A stretch of 64,000 nucleotides of DNA from the NCBI GenBank assembly GCA_964634325.1, contig CAZWJF010000015.1:11907-75906 (forward strand). The letters run 5' to 3'. The position numbers were made by a program, and so were the translations under genes. The notes under the pieces were generated by a model. The model was not told the origin of the DNA, did no database searches, and saw nothing but the letters and a program-made list of their open reading frames with translations. This DNA is from JAJXWB01 sp964634325. GTDB lineage: Bacteria; Pseudomonadota; Alphaproteobacteria; Rhizobiales; Beijerinckiaceae. This document shows, in pieces, positions 16,826 through 25,341 of the stretch (positions are counted from its first letter, which is position 1; each line of letters begins with the position of its first letter).

Positions 16826-17134
16826 ATGTCGACGTTGCACACTGTCAATAAGTCGCCGTTCGAGCGCTCGAGCTTTGCGAGCTGCCTGGCGCACGCCTCG
16901 GATGGCGACGCCATTCTGATGATCGAAGACGGCGTGGTCGGCGCCCGCAAGGGCACGAGCTTCACCCCCGCGCTCGCCGCCAAGCTGGCGAGTTGCGCGG
17001 TCTACGTGCTGGCGCCCGATCTGGCGGCGCGCGGCATGAAGGCCGAAGATGTGCTAGAGGGCGTGAAGCTGGTGGACTATGCCGGCTTTGTCGACCTTAC
17101 GACGGAAAAGTCCCGCGTCTGCGCGTGGCTGTGA
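16826..17134 (+). CDS. dsrH: Sulfur relay protein DsrH
   Basis: A 102-residue third subunit of DsrEFH. Cys20, in the segment SFASCLAH, matches the conserved DsrH cysteine of known complexes. The rest has the small TusB-like fold (ILMIEDGVVGAR, YVLAPDLAARGM). The gene follows dsrF by 7 bases and precedes dsrC by 33 bases. Confidence 0.92.
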   Translation: MSTLHTVNKSPFERSSFASCLAHASDGDAILMIEDGVVGARKGTSFTPALAAKLASCAVYVLAPDLAARGMKAEDVLEGVKLVDYAGFVDLTTEKSRVCAWL

Positions 17135-17167
17135 ATTGGCGAACGCCGTAAATCAGGAGGATCGAGC

Positions 17168-17515
17168 ATGAGCGATACGATGACCGCCTACGAATGCAAT
17201 GGACTCGTCGCCGAACACGACGAAGAAGGCTACCTCAAGGACATCAACCAGTGGAACCCCGATCTCGCGCTGTTGATCGCCAAGAGCGAGAACATCGAGA
17301 TGTCGCAGGATCACTGGGAAGTCGTCAACTTCCTGCGCGAATATTACGAGGAATACCAGATCGCCCCGGCGGTTCGCATCCTCGTGAAGGAAATGACCAA
17401 GAAGTTCGGTAAGGAAAAGGGCGACCAGAAGGCTCTGTACGCTCTGTTCCCGTACGGCCCGGCCAAGCAGGCGTGCAAGATCGCCGGCCTGCCGAAGCCG
17501 ACCGGCTGCGTCTAA
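17168..17515 (+). CDS. dsrC: Sulfur carrier protein DsrC
   Basis: A 115-residue DsrC with both C-terminal redox cysteines: Cys103 and the penultimate Cys114, 11 residues apart as in other DsrC proteins (end ACKIAGLPKPTGCV). It carries sulfur to DsrAB and, as a trisulfide or disulfide, is a substrate of the membrane complex DsrMKJOP. A strong AGGAGG site precedes the ATG. A stable hairpin follows the gene and may raise the dsrC message level relative to the genes behind it. Confidence 0.96.
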   Translation: MSDTMTAYECNGLVAEHDEEGYLKDINQWNPDLALLIAKSENIEMSQDHWEVVNFLREYYEEYQIAPAVRILVKEMTKKFGKEKGDQKALYALFPYGPAKQACKIAGLPKPTGCV

Positions 17516-17546
17516 CACTTCACTGCGTCTCAAGAGCGCGGTTCCG

Positions 17547-17575
17547 GGCCGACGGGCGGAAACAAGCCCGCGGCC
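17547..17575 (+). other. Stem-loop between dsrC and dsrM
   Basis: GGCCG (47-51), a bulged A, and CGGGC (53-57) pair with GCCCG-CGGCC (17566-17575) around an 8-base loop, a 10-bp GC-rich stem. No T run follows. It lies directly after dsrC and probably marks an RNA processing or partial stop point. Confidence 0.65.
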
Positions 17576-17587
17576 GAGGGAGGAGTC

Positions 17588-18319
17588 ATGCTTACAACTG
17601 TCTTCGCAATCCTCTTCTATGTCGCCACGCTCGTGCTTGCGCTCGGGCTCGGCTCTCGGATCTGGCTCTATGCGAAGACGCCGGCGCCTTTGAAGATTCC
17701 GACGACGCCGGCGCCGACGACGCGCAGCGGCGTCGTGCTGCGCATGGCGCGCGAAGTCGTCTTCTTCCAAAGCCTGTTCAACTCGAACAAGTGGACATGG
17801 GCTTTCGGCTGGCTGTTCCACGTGTCGCTGGCGGTCGTTCTGTTTCGGCACCTGCGCTATTTCCTGCAGCCGGTGCCCGAGATCGTCGCGATCATACAGC
17901 CGATCGGCGTGCTGGCGGGCTTCGCAATGGTCGCCGGCCTGCTGCTGCTCTGGGCGCGCAGGTTCGTGGTCGAGCGCATCCGTTACATCACCGGCCCCTC
18001 GGACCATTTGATGCTCGCCCTGCTCGTGATGATCGGGATCAGCGGCCTGAGCATGAAGTTCGTCGCCCACACCGACATCGTCGCGGTCAAGGCTTTCTTC
18101 CTCGGCCTGATGTATTTCGACTGGAAGCCGCTGCCGGCCGACATCAATCTCATCGTCCACCTGTCGCTGGTGTTGACGCTGATGATCATCTTCCCGTTCT
18201 CGAAGCTGCTGCATGCGCCGGGCGTGTTCTTCAGCCCGACCCGCAATCAGGCCGACGACAGCCGCGAGCGCCGTTACGCGCCGCGCGGCCTGTTGAAGCC
18301 GCAGTCCAACAAGGCCTGA
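17588..18319 (+). CDS. dsrM: DsrM, cytochrome b subunit of DsrMKJOP
   Basis: A 243-residue membrane protein of the NarI-like cytochrome b class, with about five transmembrane segments and several membrane histidines suited to bind haem b (for example in WLFHVSLAVVLFRHLRY). Within DsrMKJOP it links the quinone pool with the cytoplasmic DsrK. GGAGG lies just before the ATG. Confidence 0.92.
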   Translation: MLTTVFAILFYVATLVLALGLGSRIWLYAKTPAPLKIPTTPAPTTRSGVVLRMAREVVFFQSLFNSNKWTWAFGWLFHVSLAVVLFRHLRYFLQPVPEIVAIIQPIGVLAGFAMVAGLLLLWARRFVVERIRYITGPSDHLMLALLVMIGISGLSMKFVAHTDIVAVKAFFLGLMYFDWKPLPADINLIVHLSLVLTLMIIFPFSKLLHAPGVFFSPTRNQADDSRERRYAPRGLLKPQSNKA

Positions 18320-18329
18320 GGAGAGACGC

Positions 18330-19886
18330 ATGGCGGGCGTATCTGCCGATTTCAAGCCGAAGGAACGGGTCGTCGGCGATCCGATCGAAATCCCCGAGAT
18401 CGCCTGCGGTGCGATGGCCGGCTCGAAGCCTTTCGTCGCGCAGGCGCAGCATAACCAGCCGCTGGGTTTTCCGGGCGAACTGGTCGAGAACTGGCACGAC
18501 AAGGCGATCTTCCGGCTCGGCGAACTGCTCGAGAACAACCGCGCGCTGCGCGTCTATCTCGACTCCTGCGTGAAGTGCGGCGCCTGCACGGACAAGTGCC
18601 ATTACTTCATGGGCACCGGCGATCCGAAGAACATGCCGGTCGCTCGGCAGGACCTGCTGCGCAAGGTCTATCGCCGCCATTTCACCTGGGCTGGCAAGGT
18701 CGTGCCGTGGCTCGTCGGCGCGGAAGACCTGACCAAGGAAGTCCTCGACGACTGGTACAGCTATTTCCACCAATGCTCGCAGTGCCGCCGCTGCTCGGTG
18801 TTTTGTCCCTACGGCATCGACACGGCCGAGATTTCCATGGCTGCGCGCGACATCATGGACACGATCGGCCTCGGCCAGAAATATTCGAACGAGATCATCG
18901 GCAAGGTCTTCAACATCGGCAACAATCTCGGACTGCCCCCGAAAGCGCTGAAGAACACGCTGGAAGGCCTCGAGGAGGAGATCGAGGAAGAAACAGGCGT
19001 TCCGGTCAAACTGCCGCTCGACGTGCAGGGCGCGGACATTCTTCTGGTGACGCCGAGCGCGGACTTCTTCGCCTCGCCGCATATGGAAGGCCTGATCGGT
19101 TACGCCAAAGTGCTGCATGAGGCGGGCGTCTCGTGGACGCTGTCGACCTATGCTTCGGAAGCGGCGAACTTCGGCATGTTCGTCGGTTCGCGGGAAAACA
19201 TGCAGAGGGTCGCTCAACGCATCCACAAGGCTGCGAAGGATCTCGGCGTCAAGCGGCTGGTGTTCGGCGAATGCGGCCATGCCTGGCGCGTCGCTTATTC
19301 CTTCCTCGACACGCTCGCGGGCCCGTTCGACTTCCTCGATCGCAATTATCCCGTGCCGCAGCACATCTGCGAGTTCACCTACGATCTCATGCAGAAGGGC
19401 AAACTGCGGTTCGACAAGTCGAAGAACGACGAATTCCGGCTGACCTTCCATGACAGCTGCAACGTCGCGCGCGCGTCGCGCATGGGCGACAAGCCGGGCG
19501 GGCAGTTCGAAATTCCGCGCGCGATCCTGCGCGGCGTCTGCAACCATTATTACGACATGGCGCCGGAGACGATCCACGAGAAGACGTTGTGCTGCGGCGG
19601 CGGCGGCGGTCTTCTGACGGACGAGTTGATGGACGTGCGCATCAAAGGCGCGCAACCGCGCATGCGGGCGCTCAAGGACGTCGCCGACGAATACGGCGTG
19701 ACGCACATGGCGGCGATCTGCGCGATCTGCAAGGCGCAGTTCTCGAAGGTCCTGCCGCAATACGGTTTCGAAATGGATGCGATCGTGAGCGTGCATCAGA
19801 TGGTGTCGAACGCCATCCTGCTCACGGGATCGACCCAGGCCGAAGAATACGACGCGCAACACCGGCCTGCCGCAGCGCAGGCGTGA
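18330..19886 (+). CDS. dsrK: DsrK, HdrD-like iron-sulfur subunit
   Basis: A 518-residue cytoplasmic subunit related to heterodisulfide reductase HdrD. Two [4Fe-4S] motifs are at Cys80-83-86-90 and Cys149-152-155-159. The C-terminal half has the special cluster signature (HDSC, LCCGGGGG, CAIC) thought to act on DsrC disulfide or trisulfide. It starts 10 bases after dsrM with GAGGAGAG upstream. All expected ligand groups are present. Confidence 0.94.
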   Translation: MAGVSADFKPKERVVGDPIEIPEIACGAMAGSKPFVAQAQHNQPLGFPGELVENWHDKAIFRLGELLENNRALRVYLDSCVKCGACTDKCHYFMGTGDPKNMPVARQDLLRKVYRRHFTWAGKVVPWLVGAEDLTKEVLDDWYSYFHQCSQCRRCSVFCPYGIDTAEISMAARDIMDTIGLGQKYSNEIIGKVFNIGNNLGLPPKALKNTLEGLEEEIEEETGVPVKLPLDVQGADILLVTPSADFFASPHMEGLIGYAKVLHEAGVSWTLSTYASEAANFGMFVGSRENMQRVAQRIHKAAKDLGVKRLVFGECGHAWRVAYSFLDTLAGPFDFLDRNYPVPQHICEFTYDLMQKGKLRFDKSKNDEFRLTFHDSCNVARASRMGDKPGGQFEIPRAILRGVCNHYYDMAPETIHEKTLCCGGGGGLLTDELMDVRIKGAQPRMRALKDVADEYGVTHMAAICAICKAQFSKVLPQYGFEMDAIVSVHQMVSNAILLTGSTQAEEYDAQHRPAAAQA

Positions 19887-19897
19887 GGGAGACGGCG

Positions 19898-21853
19898 ATG
19901 AACGACCAGAGCCCCAACACCAAGCCGACCCACCGCCGCTTCAAGAACGGCGAGAGCATGTGGGATTCGGTCGATCTGACCGCGAAGATCTTCCAGGCTG
20001 ACAAGTCCTACAAGTGCCCGACCTACGTGCACCGTACGCCCCCGTGCCAGGGCGGCTGCCCGTCGGGCCACGACATCCGCGGCTGGCTGTCGATTGCGCG
20101 CGGCATGGACAAGCCGCCAGTCGCCGGCATGCCGTGGCAGCAATATGCGTTCGAGCGCATGGTCAGCGCCAATCCGTTCCCGGCGACGATGGGCCGCGTG
20201 TGCCCGGCGCCGTGCGAGGACGGCTGCAACCGTAACGAAGTCGACGACTTCGTCGGCATCAACGCGGTCGAGCAATATGTCGGCGACTGGGCGATCGAGA
20301 ACAAGGCGGCGTTGCCCGCCGCGCCCGCTCTCAGCGGCAAGAAGATCGCGGTCGTCGGCGGCGGGCCGGCCGGTCTGGCGGCGGCCTACTTCCTTCGTCA
20401 GAAGGGCCACGCCGTGACGATTTTCGAATCTCACGACAAACTCGGCGGCATGATGCGCTTCGGCATTCCGGGCTATCGCACGCCGCGTGAGATGCTGGAC
20501 GCCGAAATCGGGCGCATCGTCTCGATGGACGGCGTGGAAGCCCGCACCGGCGTTCGCGTCGGCAAGGACGTGTCGATCGCCGACCTCGAGCGCGATTATG
20601 ATGCGATCTTCTGGGCGATCGGGGCGCAGAACGGTCGACCGCTTCCGGTGCCGGGCGCGGACGCTGAAAACTGCATCACCGGCGTGGAATTCCTCGACGC
20701 CTTCAACCGCGGCTGGGTGTTTTCGACCGCCAAGAAGATCGTCGTCGTCGGCGGCGGCGACACGTCGATCGACGTCGCCTCGGTCGCGCGCCGTCTCGGC
20801 CATATCAACGTGGCCCATCAGCACGACGTGTCCAGCGCGGAAACCTTCGGCTACACGGCGCACGACGTCGCCGGCGCGCTGCGGCGCGAAGGCGCGGAGA
20901 TCGTGCTGACCTCGCTTTTCCCGATCGAACAGATGACGGCCGCCGAGCACGAGCGCGAGGACGCCAAGCGCGAGGGCGTCGAGATTCAGGGCGCGGTCAT
21001 GCCGCTGGAGGTTGTGAAAGGGCCGGACGGCCGCGCGCGCGCGCTGCGGATGTGCAAGTGCACGATGAAGGGCGCCGTTCCGCAGCCGATCGACGGCACG
21101 GAATACGAGATCGAATGCGACATGGTGATTTCCGCCATCGGACAGATGGCCGACCTGTCGCAGGGGCTCGAGCAGCTTGACGGCGGGCGCGGCGGCATCG
21201 CCATCGACGGCGTCTACAAGGTCCGCAAGATGGAAAAGCATTTCGCGGGCGGCGACGCGGTGCGGCCGCATCTGCTGACCACCGCGATCGGCCACGGCCG
21301 TGTGGCTGCGGAGACGATGGACCATTTCCTCGACGGCGAACTCGAGGAGAAACGTCCGAAGGTCGACGTCCACCAGTTCAATCTTCTCGCCGAACTGCAT
21401 TCGCGCAGTCTCGATCCCGCACCGTACGATCACATGCAATCGCGCGGCACGTCGTCGGCCAAATACGCCGTGCACAATTACGAAGATCGCGGCGCGACGC
21501 AGATCATCCCGCACAAGGACCTGTTCAAGGGTCATTTCAACTATGTCGAGCGCAACAAGCGGAGCGAGCGGCATGTCTACGCGGAAAAGGTGATCGGCGA
21601 CTTCCAGGAACGCATCATCGCGCTCACCGAAGAACAGGCCCGCAAGGAAGGCGAGCGCTGCATGAGCTGCGGCATGTGCTTCGAGTGCGACAATTGCGTG
21701 ATCTACTGCCCGCAGGTCGCGGTGGCGCGCGTGCCGAAGAAGGAGCGTGCGGTCGGTCGTTACGTCTACACCGACTACACCAAGTGCATCGGCTGCCACA
21801 TCTGCCGCGACGTCTGCCCGACGGGCTACATCCAGATGGGTCTCGGGGAGTAA
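19898..21853 (+). CDS. dsrL: DsrL, iron-sulfur flavoprotein NAD(P)H:acceptor oxidoreductase
   Basis: A 651-residue flavoprotein related to the small subunit of glutamate synthase. An N-terminal cysteine-rich part (Cys40, Cys50, Cys54, then VCPAPCEDGC) precedes an FAD site (GGGPAG), an NAD(P)H site (GGGDTSIDVA) and a C-terminal pair of ferredoxin motifs (CMSCGMCFECDNC, CIGCHICRDVCP). DsrL takes electrons released by DsrAB during sulfur oxidation and passes them to NAD(P)+. It is essential in known sulfur oxidisers. The ATG at 19898 has GAGGGAGA upstream; the open frame continues further 5' inside dsrK without homology. Confidence 0.94.
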   Translation: MNDQSPNTKPTHRRFKNGESMWDSVDLTAKIFQADKSYKCPTYVHRTPPCQGGCPSGHDIRGWLSIARGMDKPPVAGMPWQQYAFERMVSANPFPATMGRVCPAPCEDGCNRNEVDDFVGINAVEQYVGDWAIENKAALPAAPALSGKKIAVVGGGPAGLAAAYFLRQKGHAVTIFESHDKLGGMMRFGIPGYRTPREMLDAEIGRIVSMDGVEARTGVRVGKDVSIADLERDYDAIFWAIGAQNGRPLPVPGADAENCITGVEFLDAFNRGWVFSTAKKIVVVGGGDTSIDVASVARRLGHINVAHQHDVSSAETFGYTAHDVAGALRREGAEIVLTSLFPIEQMTAAEHEREDAKREGVEIQGAVMPLEVVKGPDGRARALRMCKCTMKGAVPQPIDGTEYEIECDMVISAIGQMADLSQGLEQLDGGRGGIAIDGVYKVRKMEKHFAGGDAVRPHLLTTAIGHGRVAAETMDHFLDGELEEKRPKVDVHQFNLLAELHSRSLDPAPYDHMQSRGTSSAKYAVHNYEDRGATQIIPHKDLFKGHFNYVERNKRSERHVYAEKVIGDFQERIIALTEEQARKEGERCMSCGMCFECDNCVIYCPQVAVARVPKKERAVGRYVYTDYTKCIGCHICRDVCPTGYIQMGLGE

Positions 21854-21854
21854 G

Positions 21855-22349
21855 ATGACCGTCTTCACGCTCCGACGCTTGCTGCTTGCCGTCGTCGTCG
21901 CGCTCGCCGCGACGTTTGGCGGGGCGCGAGCTTTCGCGGCGGACGCCGGGCGCACGCCTGTTCCCAATCCGCCCAAGCCGGCGGGTGCGGAGAAATGCGT
22001 CGCCGACACGGAGTTCATGCGCAAGAATCACATGAACATGCTGATGCATCAGCGCGACGAGACGATGCACGAAGGCGTTCGGACGAAGCAGTTCAGTCTG
22101 GCGAATTGTTTCAGCTGCCATGTGGTGAAAGACGAAAAGGGACAGGCCGTCGCCTATTCCGATCCGCGCCATTTCTGTCGTTCCTGCCACAGCTATGCGG
22201 CCGTGCGCGTCGATTGCTTCGAATGCCACGCCTCCCGTCCCGACGAGAAAGGCAAGGCGGCGGACCTCGGACCGAACGACGCGGCGCGCGTCGTCGGCGA
22301 AGCGGCGGCTGCGGCGCTCAAGGCGCATGTCGCGGAGATGAAGCAATGA
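21855..22349 (+). CDS. dsrJ: DsrJ, triheme cytochrome c of DsrMKJOP
   Basis: A 164-residue periplasmic protein with an N-terminal hydrophobic segment (residues 7-28) and three haem c sites: CFSCH (85-89), CRSCH (108-112) and CFECH (121-125). It is the periplasmic cytochrome of the DsrMKJOP complex. The ATG starts 1 base after the dsrL stop, and its binding site lies within the dsrL end. The stop overlaps the dsrO start (ATGA). Confidence 0.94.
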   Translation: MTVFTLRRLLLAVVVALAATFGGARAFAADAGRTPVPNPPKPAGAEKCVADTEFMRKNHMNMLMHQRDETMHEGVRTKQFSLANCFSCHVVKDEKGQAVAYSDPRHFCRSCHSYAAVRVDCFECHASRPDEKGKAADLGPNDAARVVGEAAAAALKAHVAEMKQ

Positions 22350-23107
22350 AGGCCGGCGGCGACACCCCTATCGCGACGGATCGGCGCTCCTTGCTGAAGA
22401 GCGCGGTCGGGCTGGCTACGACCACAGTAGCGCCGGGCGTGACGCTCTATGCGTTCGGCTTGAGGGACGCGGGCGCCAAACCCGCCGATCAGGCCGTGAC
22501 GTCGAAGACACGCTGGGGGCTGCTGATCGACGTCAACAAGTGTCCTTCGGGCTGCGACCTCTGCGTTTCCGCCTGTCGCGAAGAAAACGGCTGGAAATCG
22601 AGCGGTCATCCCGAGACCGATGCGCAATGGATCCGAAAGGTCACGCTGCGCGATCCGCATACAGGCGCCAAGCGCGAGGCGCCGGTCATGTGCCAGCATT
22701 GCGCGAGCCCGCCGTGCGTCGACGTCTGTCCGACCGGCGCGTCTTTCAAGCGCGCTGACGGGATCGTGCTCGTCGACAAGCATATCTGCATCGGCTGCCG
22801 CTATTGCATGATGGCATGCCCGTACAAGGCGCGTTCGTTCGTGCACGAGGAGCACGACGACCAGAAGAGCAATGCGCCGCGCGGCAAAGGCACGGTCGAG
22901 AGCTGCAATTTCTGCGTCAGCCGCGTCGACGCCGGTCGCATCCCGGCCTGCGTCGAGACCTGCGCGGCCAAGGGCGGCGCAGCGATGGTCTTTGGCGATC
23001 TCAACGATCCCAACAGCGACGTCTCCAAGGCGCTGGCCACCATGGCCAGCTCCCAGATCCGCGCCGATCTCGGGCTCGATCCGGGCGTGCGCTACCGCAA
23101 TCTGTGA
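22346..23107 (+). CDS. dsrO: DsrO, periplasmic iron-sulfur subunit of DsrMKJOP
   Basis: A 253-residue ferredoxin-type protein with a twin-arginine export signal (DRRSLLK near residue 12, then a hydrophobic stretch). Cysteine groups follow in order: CPSGCDLCVSAC, CQHCASPPCVDVC, CIGCRYCMMAC and CNFC...CVETC. It would pass electrons between DsrJ and DsrP outside the cytoplasmic membrane. It overlaps dsrJ by 4 bases. Confidence 0.94.
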   Translation: MKAGGDTPIATDRRSLLKSAVGLATTTVAPGVTLYAFGLRDAGAKPADQAVTSKTRWGLLIDVNKCPSGCDLCVSACREENGWKSSGHPETDAQWIRKVTLRDPHTGAKREAPVMCQHCASPPCVDVCPTGASFKRADGIVLVDKHICIGCRYCMMACPYKARSFVHEEHDDQKSNAPRGKGTVESCNFCVSRVDAGRIPACVETCAAKGGAAMVFGDLNDPNSDVSKALATMASSQIRADLGLDPGVRYRNL

Positions 23108-23120
23108 CGGGTCGACGAAG

Positions 23121-24329
23121 ATGGCGAAACTGAAGTTCCAGACTCTCGACGAGCACAGCCCGGTCTTCTGGGGTCTGATCGGCCTGCATCTCGTGCTGAT
23201 CGCGCTCGGCCTCGGCGCTGCGCTCTACATGGAAGAGCACGGCCATATCGTCACCGGCATGAACAACCAGATCGTATGGGGTCTGCCGCACGTCTTCGCC
23301 GTGTTCCTGATCGTTTCCGCCTCGGGCGCGCTCAATGTCGCTTCGGTGTCGTCGGTGTTCAACCGCCTCGCCTACAAGCCCTACGCGCGGCTGTCGGGCA
23401 TCCTCGCGATCGCGCTGCTTGCCGGCGGCCTGGCGGTTCTCGTGCTCGATCTGGGCCGGCCGGAACGACTGATCGTCGCGATCCTCAAGCACAATTTCAG
23501 ATCGATCTTCGCGTGGAACATCTATCTGTACACGGGATTCATGGCGATCGTCGCGGCCTATCTCTTCGCGATGATGGACCGCCGCGCGTCCAAGAACGCG
23601 ACTCTCGGCAAGACCATGGGCTGGCTCGCGTTCGTGTGGCGTCTCATCCTGACGACCGGCACCGGCTCGATCTTCGGATTCCTCATTGCGCGCGAGGCCT
23701 ATGACGCCGCGATCATGGCGCCCTTGTTCATCGCCTCGTCCTTCCTCTACGGGCTGGCTTTCACCATTCTGGTGCTGCTGCTGATGTGCCGGGAGACGCG
23801 CGCGCGGCTGATGACGCAGGAAATGATCGGCAAGTTCAGCGGTCTCCTGGCGATTTTCGCTTTGGCCACTCTATTCTTCACGATCGTCCAGCATGTCACC
23901 AAGCTCTACGCCACCGCGCATCTGGAGTCCGAAATGTTCGTCCTGCGCGACGGCGGCGTATACACGCTGTTGTTCTGGGTCGGTCAGGTCCTGATCGGCA
24001 CGCTGCTGCCGCTCGGCCTCTTGGCGATGCAGGGCTCGGGCGGCGCAAATCGTCACAACGTCATGCTCGCAGCCATCCTGTTTCTGATCGGCGGTTTGGC
24101 CCAGATGTACGTCATCATCATCGGCGGTCAGGCGTTGCCGTTGAAGATATTCCCCGGAATGGACGTATCGAGTTCGTTCTTCGACGGCGCCATTGGCCGG
24201 TATGTTCCGTCCCTGCCGGAGGCGCTGCTCGGCGTCAGCGGCATTTCCATCGCCATGCTGCTGACGGCGACGGCGCTGCGGCTGCTCCCGTTCCTGCCGC
24301 AGGAACAGGCCGAGGAAGCCGAGGCGTAG
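23121..24329 (+). CDS. dsrP: DsrP, NrfD-like membrane subunit of DsrMKJOP
   Basis: A 402-residue integral membrane protein with about ten hydrophobic segments, of the NrfD/HybB type, with a short cytoplasmic tail (FLPQEQAEEAEA). It would exchange electrons between DsrO and quinone. It starts 13 bases after dsrO, and the next gene starts 3 bases after it, so transcription very likely continues. Confidence 0.93.
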   Translation: MAKLKFQTLDEHSPVFWGLIGLHLVLIALGLGAALYMEEHGHIVTGMNNQIVWGLPHVFAVFLIVSASGALNVASVSSVFNRLAYKPYARLSGILAIALLAGGLAVLVLDLGRPERLIVAILKHNFRSIFAWNIYLYTGFMAIVAAYLFAMMDRRASKNATLGKTMGWLAFVWRLILTTGTGSIFGFLIAREAYDAAIMAPLFIASSFLYGLAFTILVLLLMCRETRARLMTQEMIGKFSGLLAIFALATLFFTIVQHVTKLYATAHLESEMFVLRDGGVYTLLFWVGQVLIGTLLPLGLLAMQGSGGANRHNVMLAAILFLIGGLAQMYVIIIGGQALPLKIFPGMDVSSSFFDGAIGRYVPSLPEALLGVSGISIAMLLTATALRLLPFLPQEQAEEAEA

Positions 24330-24332
24330 ACC

Positions 24333-25337
24333 ATGTTCCGCGAGCCCCATCCTTTTGCGCGTTTCGTCAATATTCTGGGGCGTGGCAAGTCGTTCTCCCG
24401 CGCTCTGACCGTCGAGGAAGCGCGGGAGTCGATGGGGATGATCCTGGACGGGCAGGCGTTGCCCGAACAGATCGGCGCCTTCCTGATGCTGCTGCGTTTC
24501 AAGGAAGAGAGCGGTTCCGAAATCGCCGGCTTCGTGCAGGCCGTGCGCGCGCGCTTCGCCAAACCCGCCGATGCGCCGAAGGTCGATCTCGACTGGCCGT
24601 CCTATGCCGGCAAGAAGCGCCAGTTGCCGTGGTACGTGCTTGCGGCGCTGGCGATCGCCAACAGCGGCCGCCGCGTGTTGATGCATGGATTGGACGGGCA
24701 CACGGCGGGCAGGATCTACACGAGCGACGCGCTGGCGCGTCTCGGCTTGCCGGTCGCGCGCACTGCGGAGGAAGCCGCCAGGCATCTGTCGCAGACAAAC
24801 ATCGCCTATCTTCCTCTCTCGGCTATCCACCCGACGCTCGCCGACATGATGGGGTTGAGGCCGATCCTCGGGTTGCGCTCGCCGGTTCATACGCTCGTGC
24901 GCGCGGTCAATCCATTCGACGCCGGCGCTTCGATGCTCGGCGTGTTTCATCCGGGCTACATGGAAATCCATCGAGATGCGGAAATGCTTCTCGGCAATGC
25001 GCGCACCGTCATCTTTCGCGGCGACGGCGGCGAGGCGGAACGCCGGCCGAACAAGCCGTGCGAAATCTACACCGTGCATGCCGAGGGTTACGACGAGCGT
25101 CGCTGGCCGGCGACGATCGATCCGCGGCAGTCGCCCGACGAAGACATGAATCTCGATCGGCTGGTTTCGATCTGGCGGGGCGAGGGCGCCGACCCCTATG
25201 GCGAGGCGGCGGTGATCGGAACGATCGCGCTGGCGGCCAAGGCCATGGGTCTGTCCGCCGAACCGGCGGATTCGCAGGCGTTGGCGACGGATATCTGGAA
25301 CTCGCGCGATCGGGCGCGGTTGTCCGCGGCCGCGTAA
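24333..25337 (+). CDS. TrpD2-like glycosyltransferase family 3 protein in the dsr operon
   Basis: A 334-residue protein with the fold segments of anthranilate phosphoribosyltransferase: an N-terminal helical domain (LTVEEARESMGMILDG, LPEQIGAFLMLLR) and a phosphoribosyl-binding-type body. The usual TrpD phosphate loop is changed; the segment HGLDGHTAGRIYTSDAL stands where HGN...SSxSG is normal. That is the pattern of TrpD2/YbiB-like proteins, not of tryptophan synthesis. It is set 3 bases after dsrP and 4 bases before dsrN, so it belongs to the dsr operon. Its role there is not known; a link to siroheme or nucleotide chemistry is only a guess. Confidence 0.8.
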   Translation: MFREPHPFARFVNILGRGKSFSRALTVEEARESMGMILDGQALPEQIGAFLMLLRFKEESGSEIAGFVQAVRARFAKPADAPKVDLDWPSYAGKKRQLPWYVLAALAIANSGRRVLMHGLDGHTAGRIYTSDALARLGLPVARTAEEAARHLSQTNIAYLPLSAIHPTLADMMGLRPILGLRSPVHTLVRAVNPFDAGASMLGVFHPGYMEIHRDAEMLLGNARTVIFRGDGGEAERRPNKPCEIYTVHAEGYDERRWPATIDPRQSPDEDMNLDRLVSIWRGEGADPYGEAAVIGTIALAAKAMGLSAEPADSQALATDIWNSRDRARLSAAA

Positions 25338-25341
25338 GGCG

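Noticed and set aside
14842..16983. Minus-strand open frame of over 700 codons opposite dsrB, dsrE and dsrF
   Set aside because: It is antisense to clear dsr genes, has shadow-like composition and no convincing ribosome binding site.
18231..19862. Minus-strand open frame opposite dsrK
   Set aside because: Antisense shadow of a gene whose motifs are all intact.
24333..25337. Calling the dsr-located gene trpD
   Set aside because: The phosphate-binding loop differs from tryptophan-pathway TrpD, and no other trp gene is nearby.
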